6,741 nt of DNA, taken from positions 1 through 6,741 of the forward strand of contig CAIZMD010000171.1 in the NCBI GenBank assembly GCA_903933995.1, in the 5' to 3' direction. The translations under genes and the position numbers were made by a program. Position 1 is the first letter of the stretch. Each line of letters starts with the position of its first letter. The notes beneath the pieces are model-generated. The model did not search any database. It had not been told where the DNA came from and was given only the letters and a program-made list of their open reading frames with translations. Positions 1 through 5,890 of the stretch are shown here, one piece after another. This stretch comes from an uncultured Bacteroidota bacterium (GTDB lineage: Bacteria > Bacteroidota > Bacteroidia > Chitinophagales > Chitinophagaceae).

Positions 1-855
1 GATGGTCAAGCCCAATACAGTTGTCTTCCTAACAAAGATGGCGGTATTGTAGATGACTTGATTGTGTATTGTCTAGAATACAACAAGTCTTATATGTTGG
101 TAGTAAACGCCAGCAATATTGAAAAAGACTGGAACTGGATTAGCAGCTTCAATACCAATAATGTTGAAATGCATAATATCAGTGAAAAGACCAGCTTATT
201 GGCCATTCAAGGACCCAACGCAACCAAGATTTTGCAACCTTTGGTGAATGTAGACATCATGAACCTGAAATACTACACTTTTGTAAGGGGTGTATTTGCA
301 GGTGTTGATAATGTAATCATTAGCGCTACTGGATATACCGGTGCTGGTGGTGTAGAAATCTATTTTGAAGATAGCAACGGGGCTTCCGATAAAATCTGGG
401 ATGCCATTTTTGAAGCTGGTGCTGAAGCTGGAATTAAACCTATTGGATTAGGAGCTCGTGATACTTTGCGTTTAGAGATGGGCTATTGCTTATACGGTAA
501 TGATATCAACGATACTACTTCTCCACTAGAAGCAGGATTGGGTTGGATTACCAAATTCACCAAGGAGTTTACCAACTCAGCTGCTTTGGCCAAACAAAAA
601 GCTGAAGGTGTAACCAAGAAACTGGTTGGATTTGAAATGCTGGAACGTGGTATTCCAAGACATGACTATTTGATCAAAGACGCAGCTGGCAATCAAATTG
701 GTGTTGTTACCAGTGGTACCCAAGCGCCTTCTTTGAACAAAGCCATAGGATTGGGTTATGTGGCAACTGCTCATGCTGCAGTAGATTCAGAAATCTATAT
801 TGATATTAGAAATAGTTTGGTAAAAGCAAAAGTGGTAAAAGCACCATTTGCTTAA
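1..855 (+). CDS. gcvT: Glycine cleavage system T-protein (aminomethyltransferase), 5'-truncated by window edge
   Basis: Frame 1 is open from base 1 to the TAA at 853-855, giving 284 residues of a protein usually about 360 long, so roughly 75 N-terminal residues lie off the left edge. T-protein transfers the methylene carbon from the aminomethyl group on lipoyl H-protein to tetrahydrofolate and releases ammonia, in the cytoplasm. Visible family marks, counted from the first codon, are GGIVDDLIVY (14-23), which carries the conserved Asp of the folate/catalytic site, AIQGPNA near residue 69, TGYTGAGGVEIY (111-122), and GLGARDTLRLEMG with LYGND (about 149-168). The C-terminal barrel follows, with GIPRHDY and GVVTSGTQAPSLNKAIGLGYV. 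The TTG at 58 lies inside the conserved core and is not a real start. No other glycine cleavage gene is seen here. The product is followed by a bidirectional terminator. Confidence 0.96.
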   Translation, partial: DGQAQYSCLPNKDGGIVDDLIVYCLEYNKSYMLVVNASNIEKDWNWISSFNTNNVEMHNISEKTSLLAIQGPNATKILQPLVNVDIMNLKYYTFVRGVFAGVDNVIISATGYTGAGGVEIYFEDSNGASDKIWDAIFEAGAEAGIKPIGLGARDTLRLEMGYCLYGNDINDTTSPLEAGLGWITKFTKEFTNSAALAKQKAEGVTKKLVGFEMLERGIPRHDYLIKDAAGNQIGVVTSGTQAPSLNKAIGLGYVATAHAAVDSEIYIDIRNSLVKAKVVKAPFA

Positions 856-872
856 TCTGATATTGGTTTATT

Positions 873-914
873 AAAAAAGTCCGTCATTTTTATTGAATGA
901 CGGGCTTTTATTTT
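873..914. terminator. Bidirectional intrinsic terminator between gcvT and the M16 peptidase gene
   Basis: Bases 875-888 pair with 896-909 around a seven-base loop (889-895). The stem is uninterrupted apart from one G-T wobble (880/904). An A run (873-878) precedes it and a T-rich run (906-914) follows, so it has the terminator shape on both strands. It sits 18 bases after the gcvT stop and just beyond the stop of the converging M16 gene at 923, so it probably ends both transcripts. Confidence 0.85.
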
Positions 915-922
915 AATAAGTT

Positions 923-2164
923 TTAATTCTTTTTGCTCAAGTACCAAACCGTATTACTATTGGTTTCTGCAAATAGCGCTTGACAATATTGCTGAATATC
1001 TACTTCTGTTACTGCATAATATTTGTCCAATTCCGTATTCATCAAATTGGCATCGCCTAGCAATTCATAAAAAGCCAATGAGCCCGCCCTACTGGTAATG
1101 CCCATGTCTTCAAAAGCCATGACGCTTTCCGTTTTGTTTTTCACTTTTTGCAATTCTTGCGCACTTACCAATTCTTTGCAAATACGGTCTAGCTCTTTCA
1201 TTACAGCAGCTTCCGCATCGGCAATATTTACACCATTAACCAATTTGCCTTCAATGGTAAAAAGCCCTGGGTCAATACTGCCATAGTGATAGCAATCAAT
1301 GCCAGAAAACAGTTGTTGCTCTTTGACCAAGGATTGGAACAACCTAGAAGATCCACCGCCTCCAAGGATCTCGGTTACCAAATCGGCCACATAATAACCC
1401 TTGCCTAATCGCCCTTCCATATGCCAGGTTTTCACAAATGCATCAACGGGAACATTGGCTTTGATTTCCAGTCTATGGGCTTCTGTTTGAACAGGTTCAA
1501 CGGGCAAATTGCGAAGGTATTTTTCACCCATGGGAATGGGACCAAACCATTTCTCTGCCAAGGCTTTTACCTCTTCAGCTGGCATAGGTCCTGCCACAAC
1601 TAAAATGGCATTGGCGGGACAGTAATGTTTTTTAAAAAATGCTTTTACGTCTTCTATTCTTGCGTCTTCTACGTGTTTGAGTTCCTTACCAATAGTCATC
1701 CAACGATAGGGGTGTTTTTTAAAAGCCAACTCCCGCATCTTATGCCATAAATCGCCGTAAGGCTTATTGATATAGTGCTCTTTAAATTCTTCACAAACTA
1801 CTTTACGCTGTACAGATAGACTCTTTTCACTAAAGGCCAAACTCAACATTCTATCACTTTCTAACCAGAAAGCGGTTTCCAAATTTTGCACAGGAACTTG
1901 GCAATAATAATTGGTTAGGTCATTGGTGGTATAGGCATTGTTTTCTCCTCCCGCTTTCTGCAATGGCTCGTCATAATCGGGTATGTTCACACTACCGCCA
2001 AACATCAGGTGTTCAAATAAATGCGCAAATCCTGTTTGATCTGGATGCTCGTCTCTTGCACCCACATCATACAATACATTCACTACCGCCATTGGGGTAG
2101 ACTGGTCTTCGTGTACCAAGACCCTTAGGCCATTTTCTAAAACAAATCTTTGAAATGCTATCAT
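923..2164 (-). CDS. M16 family (pitrilysin/processing-peptidase type) zinc metallopeptidase
   Basis: This 413-residue protein is the size of a single M16B two-domain subunit. The inverted zinc motif HxxEH is intact as HLFEH at residues 48-52. The third ligand is most likely Glu126 in the segment QRKVVCEEFKE, about 74 residues after the second His, as the family requires. Other landmarks are GGENNAYTTNDLTNYY (72-87), HPYRWMTIGK (151-160), the FFKKHYCPANAILVVAG strand that closes the N-terminal domain (176-192), and GGGGSSRLFQ (268-277) in the C-terminal domain. There is no signal peptide, so it is probably cytoplasmic. The start is an ATG right before the conserved N-terminal strand. Family members degrade peptides in a clam-shell chamber built from two subunits. 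No second M16 gene is present in the window, so it would act as a homodimer or with a partner encoded elsewhere. It lies 64 bases downstream of the aspartic protease gene on the same strand. A degenerate TAnnTTTG-like box (complement of 2184-2191) could give separate transcription. The substrate is unknown. Confidence 0.93.
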   Translation of the reverse strand: MIAFQRFVLENGLRVLVHEDQSTPMAVVNVLYDVGARDEHPDQTGFAHLFEHLMFGGSVNIPDYDEPLQKAGGENNAYTTNDLTNYYCQVPVQNLETAFWLESDRMLSLAFSEKSLSVQRKVVCEEFKEHYINKPYGDLWHKMRELAFKKHPYRWMTIGKELKHVEDARIEDVKAFFKKHYCPANAILVVAGPMPAEEVKALAEKWFGPIPMGEKYLRNLPVEPVQTEAHRLEIKANVPVDAFVKTWHMEGRLGKGYYVADLVTEILGGGGSSRLFQSLVKEQQLFSGIDCYHYGSIDPGLFTIEGKLVNGVNIADAEAAVMKELDRICKELVSAQELQKVKNKTESVMAFEDMGITSRAGSLAFYELLGDANLMNTELDKYYAVTEVDIQQYCQALFAETNSNTVWYLSKKN

Positions 2165-2228
2165 AATTTTTGGAAAGAAGCTGCAAATTAAGCAATGCAG
2201 CAGTAATCGGCTTCCTAAATTGGAAAAC

Positions 2229-3428
2229 CTATTTTTTTCTGATGTCTTTCACGTTCATGGTTAATACCAAGGGCATTCTTTCTCTAAATACCACCACTTG
2301 AATTCTACCAATGGCATTTTGGAATAAGTTCTTGTATACCTGAATGTTTTTGGAATAATTGTTTTCAATAGAAAAGATAATATCGCCCGTTTGAAAACCA
2401 GCTTTATCACCAGGAGATCCTTCCATCACGTCTACCACTTTAATTTCACCGTCTACCTGATAAATACCCAAACCCGTATAGGAATAGTCAAAACTTTCAT
2501 TCATATGGGTATTGGGCTTGATATGAATGGTCTGTTCTGGATAGTTGACAATCAGGTTAAATCGCCTGAGCAAATCATTGCCAACGATACCTCCAAGCAC
2601 AGGATAGGTAGTGACATTGTATTCATCATCAAAAATGTGAACAGGTACGGACCTAAATTTATAGGGTCCCAATTTGACTTCTTTGAGCACAGTCAAACTC
2701 ATCACTTTTTTGCCACCCAATCCCTCTGCTTGGGTGGGATAGATCTTTCTACCCTTGCGCAAGACAGCGCTATCTTCTACAAAATCTTGGGAAAGCAAGA
2801 AACAAAGTCCAGCCCCTGTGTCAAAAATAAAACGGCTATTGATGGGTCTATCATCCATCACCATGGCATTTTGCATGGGCAGTGTTGTAAAATTGGGCCG
2901 CATCAAATAACCACCCCTTGGATATTTCAAACTTCCTGGGGTATAGACATTGATTTGCATTACATCATAATCAATCTTGACAATATACCTTCTGAAAAAA
3001 CTAAAACCTACCACCCCATCAATTTTCACCCCATATACGCTAGTCAAAAGCTCATAATCATTGATATGAAAATCCAAATGTGGTACGTCTAATCCAGGCA
3101 GTTTTAAAATATGGTCATAGGCAAAATCTACCGTTCGCATACCTGCAATTCCTCTAATAGTTCGTTCTGATTTGGTTAGGGGTATTTTTAAATCTGCCGC
3201 TGTAGCCGAATCCAAAGAAATCCCCCCACTACCCGTATCTAGAACAAAATTGAGTGAATCTGGATAGTTGTCTAGTTTGGCCTTAATTAAAATAATCCCC
3301 CCACTTAATTGACTAAATTTAAACTTGGTCAAATGTTTGGCTGGTTCCTGAACAAACTCTTCCTGCGCCTGCAATTGTAGGCAGGTGCATAGCATTCCTA
3401 ATAGCCATGGCAAGAGTTTAGGGTTCAT
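2229..3428 (-). CDS. Exported bilobed aspartic protease-like protein with C-terminal PDZ domain
   Basis: The frame is open to a TTG at 3443, but the ATG at 3428 is preferred because it begins a clean signal peptide (MNPK, then a Leu-rich core, then LQAQ). That gives 399 residues. Two retropepsin-type half-sites are present in one chain, each with Asp-Thr-Gly followed later by a hydrophobic-hydrophobic-Gly motif. The first is FVLDTGSGG with GVVGFSFF, at about residues 61-69 and 138-145. The second is FIFDTGAG with GIVGNDLL, at about 200-207 and 280-287. This is the two-lobed plan of pepsin-like enzymes, where the two Asp residues share the active site. Residues 318-390 form a PDZ domain, with SPGDKAGFQTGDIIFSIEN as its typical core. 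No lipobox is seen, so the protein is probably periplasmic or secreted. A peptidase role is inferred from the motifs; some relatives may be inactive. It is transcribed first in a likely two-gene unit with the M16 peptidase. Confidence 0.88.
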   Translation of the reverse strand: MNPKLLPWLLGMLCTCLQLQAQEEFVQEPAKHLTKFKFSQLSGGIILIKAKLDNYPDSLNFVLDTGSGGISLDSATAADLKIPLTKSERTIRGIAGMRTVDFAYDHILKLPGLDVPHLDFHINDYELLTSVYGVKIDGVVGFSFFRRYIVKIDYDVMQINVYTPGSLKYPRGGYLMRPNFTTLPMQNAMVMDDRPINSRFIFDTGAGLCFLLSQDFVEDSAVLRKGRKIYPTQAEGLGGKKVMSLTVLKEVKLGPYKFRSVPVHIFDDEYNVTTYPVLGGIVGNDLLRRFNLIVNYPEQTIHIKPNTHMNESFDYSYTGLGIYQVDGEIKVVDVMEGSPGDKAGFQTGDIIFSIENNYSKNIQVYKNLFQNAIGRIQVVVFRERMPLVLTMNVKDIRKK

Positions 3429-3508
3429 AATTGAATATAGCAATTTTATCCTTCTGGTTTTCTAGGTTTAGATAAACTGAATTAATCAACTATAAACGGT
3501 AAAAAAGG

Positions 3509-3537
3509 TTTGAAACCAATACAAGCCCCTACCTTTG
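3509..3537 (+). promoter_or_regulatory. Bacteroidota-type promoter of mqnC
   Basis: TTTG at 3509-3512 and TACCTTTG at 3530-3537 are separated by 17 bases. This matches the Bacteroidota primary-sigma consensus (TTTG about -33, TAnnTTTG about -7) exactly. Transcription would start a few bases after 3540, leaving a leader of under 20 bases before the mqnC ATG. The spacing to the gene and the exact match are what support it. Confidence 0.75.
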
Positions 3538-3559
3538 CATCCGAACAAAATTTGAAAGA

Positions 3560-4684
3560 ATGCAATTAGCAGACCTATACCAAAAAGCCTTGGCTTTTGA
3601 GTTTCTAAGCATTGAAGAGGGGATGTTTCTTTTTGAACACGCACCTTTAACAGAACTGATGCATGTAGCAGATGAATTAAGAAAGATTCAAGTGCCACAT
3701 GGCAAGGTTTCTTGGCAGATTGACCGTAACGTGAATACCACCAATGTCTGCATTGCCAATTGTAAGTTCTGTAATTTCTACAGAATTCCCGGACACGCTG
3801 AAGCCTATATCACAGACATGCCTACCTATAGGAAGAAAATTGAAGAAACCCTGAAATATGGGGGAGATCAATTGTTGTTGCAAGGTGGTCACCATCCTGA
3901 ACTTGGACTAGATTTCTATACCAAAACATTCCGTGCTATTAAGCAGGAATACCCACATTTGAAATTGCATTCACTAGGACCACCAGAAGTAGCGCATATT
4001 GCCAAATTGGAAAAAATGAGTCATTATGATACCCTGAAAGCTTTAAAAGAATCTGGTTTGGACTCCTTGCCAGGTGCCGGAGCTGAAATTCTGGTAGACA
4101 GGGTAAGAAGGCTAATTTCAAAGGGCAAATGCGGGGCCGATGAGTGGTTAGAAGTAATGCACCAGGCTCATAATTTGAATATTACTACCAGTGCCACCAT
4201 GATGTTTGGTCACGTAGAAACTTTAGAAGAAAGATTCATACACTTGGTAAGAATTAGGGAAACACAAAGCCGTAAACCGGCCGATGCCAAGGGATTCCTA
4301 GCATTTATTCCTTGGACCTTCCAAGACGTTGATACCTTATTGGCCAAAATAAGGGGTGTTCAGAACTTAACTACCCCTGATGAGTACATTCGTATGATTG
4401 CCATTAGTAGGATCATGTTGCCAAATGTGAAGAATATTCAAGCCAGCTGGTTAACCGTAGGTAAGCAAACAGCTCAAATTTGCTTACGCGCAGGAGCCAA
4501 TGATTTTGGTAGTATTATGATTGAAGAAAATGTGGTGAGTGCCGCAGGTGCCCCTCACCGCTTTACCTATAAAACCATGCAGGAAGCCATCAAAGAAGCG
4601 GGTTTTGAACCCCAATTGAGGAATCAGCAGTATGAATGGAGAGAGATTCCAGCATCCATTCAGGAACAAGTAATTGACTATTAA
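3560..4684 (+). CDS. mqnC: Cyclic dehypoxanthinyl futalosine synthase (radical SAM, menaquinone biosynthesis)
   Basis: MqnC cyclises dehypoxanthine futalosine to its cyclic form in the futalosine route to menaquinone, using SAM and a [4Fe-4S] cluster in the cytoplasm. The radical SAM motif Cx3Cx2C is Cys64, Cys68 and Cys71 (NVCIANCKFCNFYR), preceded by IDRNVNTTN. Further MqnC-type signatures are LLLQGG (105-110), LHSLGPPEV (136-144), SLPGAGAEILVDRVR (169-183), SATMMFGHVET (211-221), FIPWTFQ (249-255), and the C-terminal GANDFGSIMIEENVVSAAG (312-330). The ATMMFGHVE and PGAGAEIL blocks fit MqnC better than its paralogue MqnE. The 374-residue length is normal for the family. The ATG at 3560 follows an exact promoter with a short leader, and a strong terminator follows the stop, so the gene is probably transcribed alone. 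No other mqn gene is in the window, so the rest of the pathway must be elsewhere. Confidence 0.95.
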   Translation: MQLADLYQKALAFEFLSIEEGMFLFEHAPLTELMHVADELRKIQVPHGKVSWQIDRNVNTTNVCIANCKFCNFYRIPGHAEAYITDMPTYRKKIEETLKYGGDQLLLQGGHHPELGLDFYTKTFRAIKQEYPHLKLHSLGPPEVAHIAKLEKMSHYDTLKALKESGLDSLPGAGAEILVDRVRRLISKGKCGADEWLEVMHQAHNLNITTSATMMFGHVETLEERFIHLVRIRETQSRKPADAKGFLAFIPWTFQDVDTLLAKIRGVQNLTTPDEYIRMIAISRIMLPNVKNIQASWLTVGKQTAQICLRAGANDFGSIMIEENVVSAAGAPHRFTYKTMQEAIKEAGFEPQLRNQQYEWREIPASIQEQVIDY

Positions 4685-4688
4685 TAAT

Positions 4689-4716
4689 AAAAAAGCCCCG
4701 GTTTCGGGGCTTTTTT
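4689..4716 (+). terminator. Intrinsic terminator of mqnC
   Basis: A perfect 12-bp stem (4689-4700 with 4705-4716) encloses a four-base GTTT loop. The core is GCCCCG/CGGGGC, with an A run on one side and six T residues on the other. It lies four bases after the mqnC stop and is nearly symmetrical, so it could also stop minus-strand transcription. Confidence 0.92.
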
Positions 4717-4800
4717 AATAGGATTTGTCCAATATTTCTATTTGCATTAGCAGTTTTCATAATCTGAACAACATTCTCTTAATATTCAACGTTAGTTCTG

Positions 4801-4808
4801 TAAATTAG
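4801..4808 (+). promoter_or_regulatory. Possible -7 element for the membrane protein gene
   Basis: TAAATTAG differs from the Bacteroidota TAnnTTTG box at one position and lies 17 bases before the ATG at 4826. No clear TTTG is found at the expected upstream distance. The gene needs its own promoter because a strong terminator lies between it and mqnC, and this is the best candidate I can see. Confidence 0.3.
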
Positions 4809-4825
4809 TACCGATTAACCGAACT

Positions 4826-5263
4826 ATGAATATATTCAAATCCTTAATATGTTTGGATTATTACAATCTTAGGTTGCAAAACCGAGTGCGTGAGACCAAA
4901 AAAGGTGGTGTTCATCGTATTGGAATAGCATGGATTTGCAATATTTTGTCTGCATTAGGTGCTTATTTTATCTATTTCAAGCTACACAATCAACCTGATG
5001 TAGTCTATGATACCCTATTCCAGTTACACTATTATGAAATTGCAGGTAGGATAAGTATGATTGTCATACTATCCATTATCTATCTAATTGCCTTTACCAT
5101 TTATGGTGACAAAGAGACTTTTGAACAAAGCATAATGGAATTTTTGAAAAAGACTCCCGAACAACAAGAAAAGATTGCAAACAGGGCTTCCCGCTATTTT
5201 AATTTTTCCGTGCTCCTATTTTTGACCATTACTGGGGTCATCATCTATCTTTTTAAGCTCTAA
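4826..5263 (+). CDS. Small three-helix membrane protein of unknown function
   Basis: I do not recognise a family for this 145-residue protein. Three hydrophobic segments are clear: residues about 32-51 (after a basic stretch with RVRETKKGG), about 76-93, and about 125-143. The basic N-terminal 30 residues suggest the N-terminus is cytoplasmic, which would place the 52-75 loop outside. The charged stretch 95-123 (GDKETFEQS to EKIANRASR) would then lie inside as an amphipathic linker. There is no signal peptide with a cleavage site and no catalytic motif. Codon use and base composition resemble the neighbours, and the hydrophobic pattern is coherent over the whole length, so it is probably a real gene. 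It lies alone between the mqnC terminator and the sigma factor gene, 119 bases upstream of the latter on the same strand. Any link to the sigma unit is speculative. Confidence 0.75.
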   Translation: MNIFKSLICLDYYNLRLQNRVRETKKGGVHRIGIAWICNILSALGAYFIYFKLHNQPDVVYDTLFQLHYYEIAGRISMIVILSIIYLIAFTIYGDKETFEQSIMEFLKKTPEQQEKIANRASRYFNFSVLLFLTITGVIIYLFKL

Positions 5264-5306
5264 GTAGCTTTTATCTGAACGGTAAGGCTGGTTCTACTAA
5301 TTATTT

Positions 5307-5314
5307 TTTCTTTG
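5307..5314 (+). promoter_or_regulatory. Possible -7 element for the sigma/anti-sigma unit
   Basis: TTTCTTTG within a T-rich stretch differs from TAnnTTTG at one base and lies about 70 bases upstream of the sigma factor ATG. No TTTG occurs at the expected -33 position. Many ECF operons are transcribed by their own sigma factor, in which case the true promoter would not resemble the housekeeping consensus. This is a weak call. Confidence 0.25.
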
Positions 5315-5382
5315 CACTGTAACATTCAATTCTGGTAAGCGTATAACCTATATAAGCAACCAATTTAGATATCCCTGCAACG

Positions 5383-5868
5383 ATGACTGAGAAAGAATAC
5401 AACCTTTGTGTAAACCAATATGCCGATAATGTATATCGGTTTATTGTAAAAAACCTCCGCCATGAAGAGGACGCAAGGGATATTGTGCAATCAGCTTTTG
5501 AAAAAATGTGGCGTAACAGGGAGTCCGTAGATAATACCAAATCCAAATCCTATCTGTTTACGGTGGCTTATAATCAAATGATTGACCATATTAGAAAGGT
5601 CAAGCGGATTGAATTGAAAGATAGTTTCTTGGAAGATGGCAAGAGTGTAGAACAGGGAAATAGTCGGATGAAGCAGACCTTGATGGAAGCCCTAAACAGG
5701 TTAAATGAAACCCAGAAAAGTCTGGTGATGCTAAAAGATTATGAAGGATATTCCTATGAAGAGATTGGAGAAATCATGGGTTTGAATAGCAGTCAAGTAA
5801 AAGTATACCTGCACAGGGCCAGATTGGCTTTGCGTAGTTATCTGGTAAGCCCAGAAAACGTTAGATAA
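5383..5868 (+). CDS. ECF (sigma-70 family, group 4) RNA polymerase sigma factor
   Basis: The 161-residue length and two-domain plan are typical of ECF sigma factors, which direct RNA polymerase to a small regulon when released from an anti-sigma factor. Region 2 spans about residues 9-75. It includes VYRFIVKNLRHEEDARDIVQSAFEKMW cut into its usual blocks: RHEEDARDIVQSAF (26-39) in the core-binding part and SYLFTVAYNQMIDHIRK (56-72) in the -10-contacting part. Region 4 spans about 96-152, with LNRLNETQKSLVML followed by the helix-turn-helix YSYEEIGEIMGLNSSQVKVYLHRAR (123-147), which reads the -35. No extra C-terminal domain is present. The next gene begins only 22 bases after the stop and encodes a membrane protein with anti-sigma features, so the two are very likely co-transcribed and functionally paired. 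The subgroup and regulon cannot be told from the sequence alone. Confidence 0.94.
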   Translation: MTEKEYNLCVNQYADNVYRFIVKNLRHEEDARDIVQSAFEKMWRNRESVDNTKSKSYLFTVAYNQMIDHIRKVKRIELKDSFLEDGKSVEQGNSRMKQTLMEALNRLNETQKSLVMLKDYEGYSYEEIGEIMGLNSSQVKVYLHRARLALRSYLVSPENVR

Positions 5869-5890
5869 TACCAATAGATAGTATAACAAC

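Noticed and set aside
58..60. TTG as the start of gcvT
   Set aside because: The same frame is open to base 1 and encodes conserved T-protein sequence (GGIVDD) before this codon, so the gene is simply cut by the window edge.
2391..3092. A 233-codon open frame on the plus strand, antisense to the aspartic protease gene
   Set aside because: The minus-strand frame has a signal peptide, both DTG sites and a PDZ domain. The antisense translation has no recognisable motif or coherent domain pattern and no promoter, so it is a shadow.
3441..3443. TTG as the start of the aspartic protease gene
   Set aside because: An ATG five codons later begins a standard signal peptide (Met, Asn, Pro, Lys, then a hydrophobic core). 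The extra residues would only lengthen it for no reason.
3466..3477. GTTTA-GA-TAAAC palindrome in the region between the protease unit and mqnC
   Set aside because: Five-base arms in AT-rich DNA are expected by chance, and there is no second copy nearby to suggest an operator.
3560..4684. mqnE (aminofutalosine synthase) as the identity of the radical SAM gene
   Set aside because: The ATMMFGHVET, PGAGAEILVDRVR and FIPWTFQ blocks and the cluster-motif context fit MqnC better than its paralogue.
5255..5272. Possible terminator after the small membrane protein gene
   Set aside because: The AAGCT/AGCTT stem is only five base pairs and is followed by four T residues, which is too weak to call.
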